From: Brenneria corticis
Lineage (GTDB): Bacteria; Pseudomonadota; Gammaproteobacteria; Enterobacterales; Enterobacteriaceae
Length of the DNA: 64,000 bases
Assembly (NCBI RefSeq): GCF_003115855.1
Contig: NZ_KZ819083.1
Location: forward strand, 99,202 to 163,201
Direction of reading: 5' to 3'
Shown: positions 9,035-18,562 of the stretch, piece by piece
Position numbering within the stretch: position 1 is the stretch's first letter
Layout: each line of letters begins with the position of its first letter
The notes under the pieces: generated by a model
Told to the model about the DNA's origin: nothing
Databases searched by the model: none
What the model saw: only the letters and a program-made list of their open reading frames with translations
Translations under genes and position numbers: made by a program

Positions 9035-10582
9035 ATGAACAGCTTTGATCTCGCTTTTCTGAAATATGTGCAGGAACACAGTCCGCTGGCCATTGACGAG
9101 GTAATAACCAAATTCGGCAAGACCCTGTCCACGCTAAAACGGACGATGAAAGAGATCAACGAGGGGCTTCCTCCCGCCTATCATCTGCATATTGATAATC
9201 AGTTTATTATTTCCGCCATGAGCTATCGGGAATATATTGATTTTCTCGACCATATCCCGTTCAACCGTTATATCACCACCGCGGAAGAGCGCATCAAAGC
9301 GTTAAGCGTGGCGATGTGTTTACAGGATGTGGTGAATAAAGGCGACTATTACCGCAAATTCCACGTCAGCCCGACCACGCTGAAAAATGATAATCAGGCG
9401 CTGCTCGGCTTTTTACAGGCCAATAAACTCACCGTCGCCGGTATTCCCAAACTGGGATCGCGACTGGAGGGCGATGAAATCCTGCTGCGAATCGCCATCT
9501 GCCTGATTATTTTGAAAACCGTTGAAATCGGAGAGCACCACCGTCTGGTTCCCCATCAAGCCAATGAGCCGATAAACAAATTCATCGCCGCGCAGTTTTT
9601 AACCCAGTGCGCCCCTGAAATAGAGCGGGCCGCCACGCTTTACCGGCAGCGACTGAAACCGCTGGTGCCGCTGGGTTATAACAGCAAGAAGTATTTTCTG
9701 GTCTATATGAGTATTGCGCTGCACCGCAACCGGCGCGGCCATGCGATCCCATCCGAAAGCCAGCTTGATTTTATCCAGTCGCTGGATTTTTCCCTGCTGG
9801 AACAGCGCCATGAGAATCAGTTTCTCAACCTGCTGATTTCGTCGCTCACATTTACCCGGCGTCCTTTCAATGTGTACGATCCGGTGCTGATCCGGAACGT
9901 GCGGCAATTATGCGCCGACCTGTCGCCTTTATTGCGGGCGCAAATTCATAATAGCCACGCGTTTTTCTCCGAGCTGTATCAGTTTATTTATTCGGCCATC
10001 GTGCAGAATAAATTCAACCTTTATTTCGATGATAAAAAGCTGCACGACGTTCAATCCCGTTATGCCGCGTTATATAGCGGCGTCCGTCAGGCGACCGCCC
10101 CGATTGAGCAGCATTATCACACCAGGTTTTCGCCCATTCACCAGGCGACGCTGGTATTGATCCTGAAAAAATATGAGCTGCAAAACCGGGTCTACAGCGA
10201 GCCGAAGAAGCGCGTCATCATTGTGACCAATTCGTCTGAAAGCAAAGTGGGCTATTTTAAAGAGGTGCTGAAATCCCATTTCCATATCGAGATTATCGAC
10301 TGCGTCAATATTAATGAATTACGGCGGCTTGAGCAGTTACCCTGCGACCTATTGATTACCTTCACCAATAAAATCTCGAACTACCTGAAATACTATCGGC
10401 TGGATTATATCAAGGTGAATTTTTACCTTACCCGGGATGATATTGCCCTATTGAGCAAGCAAGGGCTTTCCCGCGCGAAAAAGAAAATTCCGCTTGATGA
10501 GTTTCTGCAAGAAACCGCGGAGATGGATCAACGGCAGCGCCGCCGCTGGCTGGAACAGCGCTACCCCGATTTTTTTATTTGA
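9035..10582 (+). CDS. PTS-type transcriptional regulator (HTH, PRD-like and IIB-like regions)
   Basis: A 515-residue protein built like BglG/MtlR-family regulators. The N-terminal helix-turn-helix (about 1-60) contains IDEVITKFGKTLSTLKRTM. Two helical blocks (about 170-390) occupy the position of PRD domains. A C-terminal alpha/beta region with RVIIVTNSSESKVGYFKE followed by HFHIEIIDCVN resembles an EIIB fold, but the phosphorylatable Cys of that loop is not present (TNSSES). Start 9035 excludes 20 weakly coding upstream residues. It converges on the lyase-PTS operon, 29 bases from the lyase stop, and is its likely regulator. Confidence 0.7.
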   Translation: MNSFDLAFLKYVQEHSPLAIDEVITKFGKTLSTLKRTMKEINEGLPPAYHLHIDNQFIISAMSYREYIDFLDHIPFNRYITTAEERIKALSVAMCLQDVVNKGDYYRKFHVSPTTLKNDNQALLGFLQANKLTVAGIPKLGSRLEGDEILLRIAICLIILKTVEIGEHHRLVPHQANEPINKFIAAQFLTQCAPEIERAATLYRQRLKPLVPLGYNSKKYFLVYMSIALHRNRRGHAIPSESQLDFIQSLDFSLLEQRHENQFLNLLISSLTFTRRPFNVYDPVLIRNVRQLCADLSPLLRAQIHNSHAFFSELYQFIYSAIVQNKFNLYFDDKKLHDVQSRYAALYSGVRQATAPIEQHYHTRFSPIHQATLVLILKKYELQNRVYSEPKKRVIIVTNSSESKVGYFKEVLKSHFHIEIIDCVNINELRRLEQLPCDLLITFTNKISNYLKYYRLDYIKVNFYLTRDDIALLSKQGLSRAKKKIPLDEFLQETAEMDQRQRRRWLEQRYPDFFI

Positions 10583-10610
10583 TATTTGCCCGAGGGAAAA
10601 TCCCCCCGGG

Positions 10611-11960
10611 TTACACTCCCCGCTTGAAAACCCGTTCGGCCATCTCTTCCGCCAGTACCGCGCACAGCCCGGTATAGGCCGCCGGATCCAGCAGGTCGGC
10701 AATTTCCTGCGCCGAGAAGTTCGCCGCAATAACCGGGTTGCTCGCCAGCGCCTCGCGGTAGGCGATATCTTCATGGGTGCTGCGCATCGCCACCTGATAA
10801 ACCAGTTCGTGGGCCGGGTCCTTACCCAGCGCCTCCACCAGCTTCATCATGATTTTTTCACTGTTGATCAACCCATGGGTCAAATCCAGATTTTGTCGCA
10901 TCCGCTGCTTGTTGATCACCAGCGTGCGGGTCAGCTCTTCGGCGCGTAAAATAATTTCCGCCGTCAATTCAATGCTTTCCTGTAGATTGGCATCAAAAAT
11001 AAAGTAGGCGGAGCTATCCGCCTCAAACGGCCGCGGGCAGACATAGAGCGAGGAGGTCAGCACCGCGTACAGTTTTTGCGCATTGGCGATAATCCCTTTC
11101 GCCAGCTTGGGATTGACCTTCTGCGGCATGGTGCTGCTGCCGACCGTCCCCTTGGCGAAGGCTTCGGACACCTCGCCGAACTCTTCGCCGGAGGTCTGGT
11201 ACACCTCTTCGGCGATTTTGTGCAGCGTGGTGGCCAGCAGGCACAGATTCGAGATGTACTCGGCGCGAAACACCTGAGCGTTGCGCGACGGGACCGGCAT
11301 GGCGTACATCCCTAGCGCTTCTGCCACCAGGTCCTGCACCCGGCGGCCCGGCTCGCCGGTGGCATGGAACGCGCCGACCGCCCCCCCCATCATCACGGTA
11401 AATACCCTTTTCTCCGCTTCCTGCATCCGTTCCACCGCCCCGAGCAGTTCATAAATCCACACCGAAACTTTATAGCCATAGGTAATGGGCAGCGCGTGTT
11501 TGCCATGCGTGCGCCCCGCCATCAGGGTGTCTTTATGCGTTTTCGCCAGCCGGGCCAGGTTAAGCAGCACGCTGTCCACAAACTGCATCAGTTGCTGATG
11601 GAAGCGCTTAACGAGATACAATTGCGCCGTCTGCTGGATGTTCTGCGTCGTTACGCCGTAGTGCACATACTTTCCGCTTTCCGCGTCGCAGGCGTTGACC
11701 AGCACTTTTATCACCGGCACAAAACCGTGGCCGATCTGCTGCAACAAACGGTCCACCTCCGCCAAATCAATGCGTTCCAGCTTGCAGTTGGCGGCGATAT
11801 TCTCCGCCGCCTTCTGGGGGATCATCCCCACTTTGGCCTGCGCCAGCGCCAGCGCCGCTTCGATATCAAGCCATGACTGTACCCTCGCCTGGTGGGTAAA
11901 CAGGTTTTTCATCCCTTTATCGTCAATGGTTTTGCTTTTTGAATCATACAGTGCGCGCAT
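10611..11960 (-). CDS. Aspartase/fumarase-superfamily lyase (adenylosuccinate-lyase-like)
   Basis: A 449-residue enzyme of the superfamily that eliminates fumarate from N-succinyl compounds or cyclises carboxymuconate. Key regions: HYGVTTQNIQQTAQ, the TMAGRTHGKHALPITYGYK region (general-acid His) and the mobile signature loop GSSTMPQKVNP (catalytic Ser). The start has AAGGGGAAC upstream. It is too unlike housekeeping PurB to be called that, and it directly follows a PTS permease (11 bases), so its substrate is probably a phosphorylated sugar derivative imported by that PTS. The reaction is not established. Confidence 0.75.
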   Translation of the reverse strand: MRALYDSKSKTIDDKGMKNLFTHQARVQSWLDIEAALALAQAKVGMIPQKAAENIAANCKLERIDLAEVDRLLQQIGHGFVPVIKVLVNACDAESGKYVHYGVTTQNIQQTAQLYLVKRFHQQLMQFVDSVLLNLARLAKTHKDTLMAGRTHGKHALPITYGYKVSVWIYELLGAVERMQEAEKRVFTVMMGGAVGAFHATGEPGRRVQDLVAEALGMYAMPVPSRNAQVFRAEYISNLCLLATTLHKIAEEVYQTSGEEFGEVSEAFAKGTVGSSTMPQKVNPKLAKGIIANAQKLYAVLTSSLYVCPRPFEADSSAYFIFDANLQESIELTAEIILRAEELTRTLVINKQRMRQNLDLTHGLINSEKIMMKLVEALGKDPAHELVYQVAMRSTHEDIAYREALASNPVIAANFSAQEIADLLDPAAYTGLCAVLAEEMAERVFKRGV

Positions 11961-11971
11961 GTTTGTTCCCC

Positions 11972-13537
11972 TTAACCTTGGCTATTGCCAGCCAGAGCAT
12001 CGTCCACCGCGTTACGGACAAACTCGACGTGCGGCCCGAAAACAACGTGAATATGGTTGCTGGACGGAATAAACGTTCCCAGAGATCCCGACTCTTTCAG
12101 CAACGCCATCCGTAACAGTTTTTGATCGTGAAGGTCGACGCGCAGGCGGGACACGCAATTTTCCACCCGTTTGATATTGCTTTTACCGCCCAATCCCTCA
12201 ATCACCAACTGGGCTACCTTGTCATATTCCTTGTTATTTAATAGCGTGCTGTCCGCCATCTCATTTTCACGACCGGGCGTTTTGATATCAAACTTGCCAA
12301 TTGCCCAACGGAAGAAGAAATAAAACACCACAAAGTTGATACTGCCGAGCACGATCAGATTTACCCAGTGGGTATTTTCATACATCAGGCCGAAAATACC
12401 GAAGTCGAAAATGGTGCCGCGGATATAACCAATGGAGACGTCTAATATTTGCAGCGGTATGGTTAATAATCCGCATAATATCGAATAGATAATAAACAGT
12501 TTCGGGGCGATAAACAGGAAGGAGAATTCCAGCGGTTCGGTAATATTGCCGAGGAAAGCGGTCAGCACCACGGTCAATATCATCCCTTTGGCGAACTTTT
12601 TATTTTTGAAATACGCCATATGATACATCGCCAGGCCGATGGCCGGCACGCGGAATAAGGTGGTCAGCATTTGCGACGACGCCAGATAACTCGATAGCGT
12701 CGGCATAAATTCATTCCACGCCGGATGGTTCGGACCCAGCTCAAAAAGAATTTTATTCATCGCCGGCAAAATACCGACATAGGTTTGCCCGTCGATCAGA
12801 TAGGTGCCGCCCGCCTCGGTAAAGCGAACGGTGGAGCTCAGGACATGGTGCAATCCAAACGGGATCAGCAGCCGGTTTAGGGTCATATAAATCCCCGAAC
12901 CAATATGCGGCGCCATCATCACGGTTGAAATACTTTTCATCCCCGCGGTAAACACGTCCCAGATAAACGGGATCAGCAGCCCGACGGGGATGGTAAAGGC
13001 GATGGATAAAATCGCCACGGATTTTTTGCCGCTGAAAAACGCAAAGGCCAGCGGCAATTGCAAGCGATAATAGCGGTCGGTGACCTTGGCCGCCAATAGC
13101 CCGGCGATGATGCCCCCCAGCGCCTCTATCTTCAGCGTCTGGATCCCCAGCACCATGCCCTGTCCGACAAAAGCCATATTATTATCCACCAGCTGTCCCA
13201 TCAGTTTTAAATGGACATGCATGGAGATCAGCAGCGTCAGATAGGCAATCACCGATGAAAAAACCGCGATCCCTTTCTCTTTTTTCGACATGCCGTAGGC
13301 GACGCCCATCGCGAACAGCAGCGGAATATTTTGGAATACCACGCTGCTGATTGATCCTACGGACGACAGCGTCGCCTTAAAATAAGCATTGCCCAAAAAC
13401 GGCAGCTTATCGATCATATAGGCCTGTCCCAACGCGCTGCAAATACCCATTAACATCCCGACGGGAGCCAATACCGCAATGGGCAATAATAGTGAGCGTC
13501 CAAATGTTTGTATTTCGTTTTTAAAATTGGCGTTCAT
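11972..13537 (-). CDS. PTS permease, fused EIIC-EIIB, glucose/glucoside superfamily
   Basis: A 521-residue inner-membrane PTS transporter. The EIIC part (about 1-400) has ten or so hydrophobic segments and the family features LLPIAVLAPVGMLMG and GNITEPLEFSFLFIAPKLF (substrate-binding Glu motif). A linker leads to EIIB (about 435-521) with the phosphocysteine in NCVSRLRVDL. No EIIA is fused or nearby, so phosphate presumably comes from Crr. It is the first gene of a two-gene operon with the downstream lyase. Sugar specificity cannot be read from sequence. Confidence 0.9.
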   Translation of the reverse strand: MNANFKNEIQTFGRSLLLPIAVLAPVGMLMGICSALGQAYMIDKLPFLGNAYFKATLSSVGSISSVVFQNIPLLFAMGVAYGMSKKEKGIAVFSSVIAYLTLLISMHVHLKLMGQLVDNNMAFVGQGMVLGIQTLKIEALGGIIAGLLAAKVTDRYYRLQLPLAFAFFSGKKSVAILSIAFTIPVGLLIPFIWDVFTAGMKSISTVMMAPHIGSGIYMTLNRLLIPFGLHHVLSSTVRFTEAGGTYLIDGQTYVGILPAMNKILFELGPNHPAWNEFMPTLSSYLASSQMLTTLFRVPAIGLAMYHMAYFKNKKFAKGMILTVVLTAFLGNITEPLEFSFLFIAPKLFIIYSILCGLLTIPLQILDVSIGYIRGTIFDFGIFGLMYENTHWVNLIVLGSINFVVFYFFFRWAIGKFDIKTPGRENEMADSTLLNNKEYDKVAQLVIEGLGGKSNIKRVENCVSRLRVDLHDQKLLRMALLKESGSLGTFIPSSNHIHVVFGPHVEFVRNAVDDALAGNSQG

Positions 13538-13860
13538 AAATAAGATCCCTGGTGTGGATTTACAGGGGTATAAAACACTAACGGCGAGCTGACCATCAAG
13601 GTCAAATCGCGGCCGATTTAAAGCTCATCTTTTGCCCCTGAAAAATAATGACGGCACTCACAGTTTTAGTGCATTGCACGGCAATACGCACAGTTATGAC
13701 GCGCTATCGGCTAATAATAAAAATAGAAATAGGCATGTTGCACACTTAACGCCGTTACCCCTGCAAGGTTATTTGGCGATTTTTCGCTTTTTAAAATCAG
13801 GCACGTTTATTGCTGTTCTCTGCGGGTACGCGAACCCATTTTTTACCAGAGGAAAGCAAT
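13538..13860. other. Divergent promoter region between the PTS operon and codB
   Basis: About 320 bases. It holds an inverted repeat at 13590-13604 and an AT-rich stretch before codB. No consensus PurR box was recognised, although E. coli codBA is PurR-regulated. No gene seen. Confidence 0.5.
13590..13604. promoter_or_regulatory. Candidate operator upstream of the PTS-lyase operon
   Basis: TGACC-ATCAA-GGTCA is a perfect 5-bp-arm inverted repeat 53 bases upstream of the PTS start codon. It could be the binding site of the convergent PTS-type regulator, but a single short palindrome is weak evidence. Confidence 0.3.
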
Positions 13861-15123
13861 ATGTCCGAGCAGAATGAATTCCCGTTAAGCGAAGCCCCCA
13901 AAGAGGGACGCAAGGGATTACTGTCGATTTCGATGGTGTTATTCAGTTTTACCTTTTTTACCGGCACCATGTTTGCCGGCGGAAAAATCGGCGTCGCCTT
14001 CAATATCGTCGATATGCTGTGGGTGGCCGTTATCGGCAACCTGCTATTGGCGGCGTATGCCGCGTCGCTGGCGCTGATCGCCGCGCGCAGCGGTCTGAAT
14101 TCCGTGCTGATGGGGCGTTTTTGCTTCGGCGAAATAGGCAGTAAACTCTCCGATTTCCTGTTGGGCTTCGCCGAACTGGGCTGGTACGCCTGGGGAACGG
14201 CGACCCTGGCCATCGCGCTGGTCAAACTGCTGAACCTGCCCGCCGCGTATACGGTTCCGCTGATGATCCTGTTCGGCCTTGGCTTCTCCATCACCGCGCT
14301 GGTGGGTTATAAAGGGCTGGATATCCTATCCCGCGTGTCCGTGCCGCTGATGTTCGTGATGCTGATCGCCTCCATGTGGATCGCCACCCATGATATTGGC
14401 GGCTGGCAGGGTGTGAAAAAAATCGTGCCGCAAGACGCCATGACCTTTTCCGCCGCCATCACCATGGTATTCGGCACCTTCGCCAGCGGCGCCACGCAGG
14501 CGACCAACTGGACCCGCCTGGCCCGCAGCGGCCGCGTCGCCGTCTCCGCCAGCTTCCTCAGTTTTCTCGGCGGCAACGGGTTGATGATTATCTCCGGCGC
14601 TTACTGCGCGATTGTTTACAAACAGGCGGATATTGTCGCCGTCATGATGCTGCAAGGGCTTTCCGTCGCCGCGGTGATCATGCTGTGCCTCAACCTGTGG
14701 ACCATTCAGGGACCGACCATCTACAACGTTTCCGCCGCCGCCTGCCACCTGCTGCGCAGCGAACGCCGCCGGACATTAACCCTGCTGGGCGCCGTCGCGG
14801 GCATTGTGCTGGCTATCGGCGGCATGTATGAAATGCTGATCCCTTTCCTGATCCTGCTCGGTTCGATCATTCCGCCCATCGGCGGGGTTATCATGGCGGA
14901 CTACTGGTTCCGTTATCGCGGCCACTACCCGGCGATCCAAAACACCGCGTTGCCGCGCTTTAATTTTATCGGCCTTGGCGCCTATGCGATTGGCGCGCTG
15001 CTGGCCTACTTTTCTCCATGGATTGCGCCGCTGGTCGGCATCGCCGCCTCCGCCGCGAGCTATATTGTGCTCTACCAGATTGCCAAACGCGTCGCTCCCG
15101 CCGTCGCCATGCAGGGGGAATAG
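13861..15123 (+). CDS. codB: Cytosine permease
   Basis: A 420-residue member of the nucleobase:cation symporter-1 family, matching E. coli CodB (419 aa). About twelve hydrophobic segments; TGTMFAGGKIGVAFN near the N-terminus and the GATQATNWTRLAR region are family landmarks. It imports cytosine for deamination by the codA product. Start 13861 follows AGAGGAAAG. It is followed one base later by a PucR-type regulator and then codA, so the three form one operon, unlike E. coli where codB and codA are adjacent. Confidence 0.93.
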   Translation: MSEQNEFPLSEAPKEGRKGLLSISMVLFSFTFFTGTMFAGGKIGVAFNIVDMLWVAVIGNLLLAAYAASLALIAARSGLNSVLMGRFCFGEIGSKLSDFLLGFAELGWYAWGTATLAIALVKLLNLPAAYTVPLMILFGLGFSITALVGYKGLDILSRVSVPLMFVMLIASMWIATHDIGGWQGVKKIVPQDAMTFSAAITMVFGTFASGATQATNWTRLARSGRVAVSASFLSFLGGNGLMIISGAYCAIVYKQADIVAVMMLQGLSVAAVIMLCLNLWTIQGPTIYNVSAAACHLLRSERRRTLTLLGAVAGIVLAIGGMYEMLIPFLILLGSIIPPIGGVIMADYWFRYRGHYPAIQNTALPRFNFIGLGAYAIGALLAYFSPWIAPLVGIAASAASYIVLYQIAKRVAPAVAMQGE

Positions 15124-15124
15124 A

Positions 15125-16360
15125 ATGAGTCTGACCGTCAGCGAAATCCTTGAATTACCGGGGCTGGCTGAACTGAAACTGCGCGCGGGGGAGAATAATC
15201 TTCACCGTACGGTTCGCTGGTATTACGTTGCGGAAAACGAAGGCATCGCCGACTGGATTATGGGCGGCGAGCTGGTTTTCGTTACCGGGATTAATCACCC
15301 CAGAGATGAGATCAATCTGCTGCAACTGGTGCGCGAAGGACAGCAAAGCGGCATTGCCGGGCTGGTGATCCTTACCGGCGAACCTTTTATTCACGCCATT
15401 CCCGACGCGGTGGTCGCACTGGCCGCCCAATTAGGCATGCCGCTGATTGAGCAGCCCTATCTGCTGAAAATGGTCATCGTCACGCAGTTAATCGGCACGG
15501 CGCTGGTGCGGCGGGAAACCACGCTGCGCTCACAGCGCGACATTTTGACGCAGTTGCTGACCGGCGATTATCCAAGCCTTGATATCGCCAGCCAGCGGGC
15601 CGGCCATCTTCAGCTAATACTCGACCGCCCTTACCGGGTTATCGCGCTACGCCTGTCCGCCATCAAGGCGCTGTTCGACCACAACGCGCCCGATGCCGCC
15701 GAAGCGCGGCTGCAATCGGCTCGCCGACTGGTGCAACAGCGGCTGGAAGAGCAGCAGCCGCTGCTGGGGGAAACCCTGCCGCTGGTGATCGTCGGCGATC
15801 TGTTTATCCTGATGTTGCCCAGCGACAGCATCCAGTTTCATCAGGGAAAACAGTGGCTGCACGCCGTACAGCAATCGCTGCGTCAGAAGATCCACCCATT
15901 GCAACTGTTCAGCGGCATTTCATCCACGGTGACGGCGGCGCAACACTATCGTTCCGGCCTGAGCGAAGCGCGGCGGGCGCTGGACGTCGCGGAAAACATG
16001 CGCCCGGACAAGGGCATGTGCGACTATAGCGAACTCGGCGTGCTCAAATTGTTGACCGCCGTTGCCGATCAGGATCTGGTGACGCATTTTATGCAAGAAA
16101 CCTTAGGCCGCTTGTTCGACAGCCATCGCAAAAAACCGGCGCTGCTGCTCGAAACGCTGGACGCCGTGTTGCAGGAAAACGGCAATCTGATCAAAGCGGC
16201 CGAGCGTCTTGCCATTCACCGCAATACGCTCAATCAGCGCTTACAGCGCATTGAGCTGCAATCGGGCCAGTCGCTCAGCGACCCGCAGTTCCGCCTCAAC
16301 GCATCCGTCGCATTACTTATCTGGCGCATGTCCCATGCGCAACAGCAGGAGTTTTTATGA
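15125..16360 (+). CDS. PucR-family transcriptional regulator of the cod operon
   Basis: A 411-residue regulator with an N-terminal PucR-type sensing domain (MSLTVSEILELPGLAELKL; later GIAGLVILTGEPF), a central GGDEF-like region, and a C-terminal PucR helix-turn-helix (LLETLDAVLQENGNLIKAAE then LAIHRNTLNQRLQRIE). PucR proteins respond to purine-related metabolites or other nitrogen compounds. Its start is one base after the codB stop and its stop overlaps the codA start by four bases (ATGA), so it is translationally coupled inside the operon and probably controls cytosine use. Confidence 0.88.
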   Translation: MSLTVSEILELPGLAELKLRAGENNLHRTVRWYYVAENEGIADWIMGGELVFVTGINHPRDEINLLQLVREGQQSGIAGLVILTGEPFIHAIPDAVVALAAQLGMPLIEQPYLLKMVIVTQLIGTALVRRETTLRSQRDILTQLLTGDYPSLDIASQRAGHLQLILDRPYRVIALRLSAIKALFDHNAPDAAEARLQSARRLVQQRLEEQQPLLGETLPLVIVGDLFILMLPSDSIQFHQGKQWLHAVQQSLRQKIHPLQLFSGISSTVTAAQHYRSGLSEARRALDVAENMRPDKGMCDYSELGVLKLLTAVADQDLVTHFMQETLGRLFDSHRKKPALLLETLDAVLQENGNLIKAAERLAIHRNTLNQRLQRIELQSGQSLSDPQFRLNASVALLIWRMSHAQQQEFL

Positions 16361-17619
16361 AAATAATCAACGCCGCCCTCCGCCGGCAAAGCGGTCTTTT
16401 CAGCATTACCCTCGACAACGCCCTGATCGCGGCCATCGACGCGCAGCCAGGGTTATTGCCCGCCGCGGCGGACGGCGAGACGATTGACGCCGGCGGCCAG
16501 CTGGTTATTCCGCCGCTGGTCGAGCCGCATATTCATCTGGACGCCACCCTGACGGCCGGCGAACCGCAATGGAATATGAGCGGCACGCTGTTTGAAGGCA
16601 TTGAACGCTGGAGCCAGCGCAAGGCGACCATCACCCATGACGACACCAAGCGCCGGGCGCACACCGCCATCGGCATGCTGCGGGATCATGGAATTCAGCA
16701 TGTGCGCACCCATATCGACGTCACCGACCCCAGCCTGGCGGCGCTGCAAGCCATGCTGGAGGTGAAAGAGGAAGCGCGCGATCTGATTGATTTGCAAATC
16801 GTGGCGTTTCCGCAGGAAGGCATCGAATCCTTTGCCAACGGCCGCCAACTGATGGAGCGCGCCATTGAAATGGGCGCGGACGTGGTCGGCGGCATTCCGC
16901 ATTTCGAAAATACCCGCGAACAGGGCGTCAGTTCGGTCAAGTTTCTGATGGATCTGGCTGAACGCACCGGCTGCCTGGTGGACGTACACTGCGATGAAAC
17001 CGACGATGCGCAGTCGCGCTTTCTGGAAGTGCTGGCGGAAGAAGCCAGGGTGCGGCAAATCGGACCGCGGGTGACCGCCAGCCATACGGTGGCCATGGGC
17101 TCCTACGATAACGCCTACTGCTCCAAGCTGTTCCGCTTGCTTAAAATGTCCGGCATCAGCTTTGTCTCCTGCCCGACGGAAAGCATCCATCTCCAGGGGC
17201 GTTTCGACACCTTTCCCAAACGGCGCGGCATTACGCGGGTGGCGGAGCTCGATCGGGCGGGCATGAACGTCTGCTTCGGGCAGGACTCCATCAAAGATCC
17301 CTGGTATCCCCTCGGCAACGGCAACATTCTGCGCGTACTGGATGCCGGACTGCATATCTGCCATATGATGGGTTATGAAGACCTGCAGCGCAGCCTTGAT
17401 TTCGTCACCGATAACAGCGCCAGGGCGATGAATCTGGGAGAAGGCTACGGCATCGCCGTGGGCCGCCCGGCCAATCTGCTGGTGCTGGACGCGGAAAATG
17501 ATTACGAAGCGGTGCGCCGTCAGGCCAAAGCCCGCATCTCGATACGACACGGCAAGGTAATTATGCGCCGAATCCCGGAGCAGTTGAGCTATCAGGAAAC
17601 GCGGTCTGCCGAAAAATAA
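16357..17619 (+). CDS. codA: Cytosine deaminase
   Basis: A 420-residue amidohydrolase that converts cytosine to uracil and ammonia, matching E. coli CodA (427 aa). Metal ligands are visible in PHIHLDATLTAG, DVHCDETDD and ASHTVAMGSY; IHLQGRFDTFPKRRGITRV is near identical to E. coli. The E. coli active-site stretch GHDDVFDPWYPLG reads GQDSIKDPWYPLG here, a variant common in other cytosine deaminases, so small differences in substrate range are possible. It is the last gene of codB-pucR-codA. Confidence 0.92.
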   Translation: MKIINAALRRQSGLFSITLDNALIAAIDAQPGLLPAAADGETIDAGGQLVIPPLVEPHIHLDATLTAGEPQWNMSGTLFEGIERWSQRKATITHDDTKRRAHTAIGMLRDHGIQHVRTHIDVTDPSLAALQAMLEVKEEARDLIDLQIVAFPQEGIESFANGRQLMERAIEMGADVVGGIPHFENTREQGVSSVKFLMDLAERTGCLVDVHCDETDDAQSRFLEVLAEEARVRQIGPRVTASHTVAMGSYDNAYCSKLFRLLKMSGISFVSCPTESIHLQGRFDTFPKRRGITRVAELDRAGMNVCFGQDSIKDPWYPLGNGNILRVLDAGLHICHMMGYEDLQRSLDFVTDNSARAMNLGEGYGIAVGRPANLLVLDAENDYEAVRRQAKARISIRHGKVIMRRIPEQLSYQETRSAEK

Positions 17620-18020
17620 CCAAAGGGGATGAGAGCCCCACAAACAATACCTTGTTAATGTTTTTATATTTAACTTGCTGATATTAAATACAAATTTACT
17701 ATTTAAACTGCTCACCCTACGGCGTAAGAAATTACGCTGAGGTGGACGACCCCGCGAATGAGCCGCAGGACGCGGCTCAAGCCAGTGCCGCGTCGGGATT
17801 ACGGTGGTCACTAGAAGGTGATATGGCCCTGCTCGTACATTTTCAGACTCATGACAAGATAGCCTACGGCCCCAACGAAGTCTGTCATCTTCACCGATCA
17901 CCCAAATCAGTGAATTTTTCTTATCTTTGATGGCATTTTAAGAAAATACTGGTTGATTAGACGAATAAAACAGCATTGTATGTAATCCACATTTTCTTCT
18001 GGGTGAAAGGAGTCTGCCAG
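17620..18020. other. Intergenic region with a decayed copy of a dispersed repeat
   Basis: About 400 bases, AT-rich at both ends. At 17756-17800 it carries a segment starting GAATGAGCCGC that matches, with some changes, the minus strand of the mobile element interior at 47404-47451. The rest of that element is not recognisable, so this is a remnant. No gene is supported. Confidence 0.6.
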
Positions 18021-18455
18021 ATGGCACAGGAAGTGAAAGAGGGAACGCTCAGACAATTAACAATATGTGAAATTGCCTTAGCCCGTCAGGTGTTTGGGAA
18101 TTCTGTCGCTTACCATAAAGTCTGGATTCATTGTGATAGTTATCTACCTTTTGGATTACAGCAGGCAAATACCGCAATGGCGCCAAATGGTGAACTGTGG
18201 TTCAGAAAAGAACTTTATAAACCAGATTTCTCAATGGCCTATATATACGCGCAACACACTTTTATACATGAGATGGCCCATGTCTGGCAGCACCAAAAAG
18301 GTATGTGGGTGAGAAGCAGAGGTCTCTTCAGTTGGGCGGCGGATTATAACTATAGGCTTGATGGTAAGAAATTATTGAATGATTATCCGATGGAACAACA
18401 GGCGCAAATAATTGCAGATTATTTTTTTCTCAAGAAGCAGGGATATGATGCTTGA
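18021..18455 (+). CDS. Putative HExxH zinc metallopeptidase, type VI effector-like (Vgr-related)
   Basis: A 144-residue protein with the zinc-peptidase helix IHEMAHVWQHQKGM (HExxH). It is preceded by an N-terminal domain with WIHCDSYLPFGLQQANTAMA and followed by WAADYNYRL and MEQQAQIIADYF, whose conserved acidic residue could be the third zinc ligand. Small proteins of this type are commonly annotated as Vgr-related and lie beside type VI secretion genes. The ATG at 18021 has AAAGGAGT upstream. No vgrG, hcp or secretion structural genes are in the window, so it is an orphan. It is followed by a lipoprotein gene that may encode its immunity protein. AT-rich compared with neighbours, suggesting transfer. 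Confidence 0.65.
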   Translation: MAQEVKEGTLRQLTICEIALARQVFGNSVAYHKVWIHCDSYLPFGLQQANTAMAPNGELWFRKELYKPDFSMAYIYAQHTFIHEMAHVWQHQKGMWVRSRGLFSWAADYNYRLDGKKLLNDYPMEQQAQIIADYFFLKKQGYDA

Positions 18456-18562
18456 TTAAGAGCTATCGGCTCAACGGTGACCTTTCAGGGCGTGACAAAT
18501 AATAATATCGCTTCACTCTATGAACACGCTATCTCACTGTTTTTTAAACAAAGGTAATGGTA

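Noticed and set aside
16453..17901. A 482-codon open frame on the minus strand
   Set aside because: It is fully antisense to codA and has no family features; codA is clearly the coding strand.
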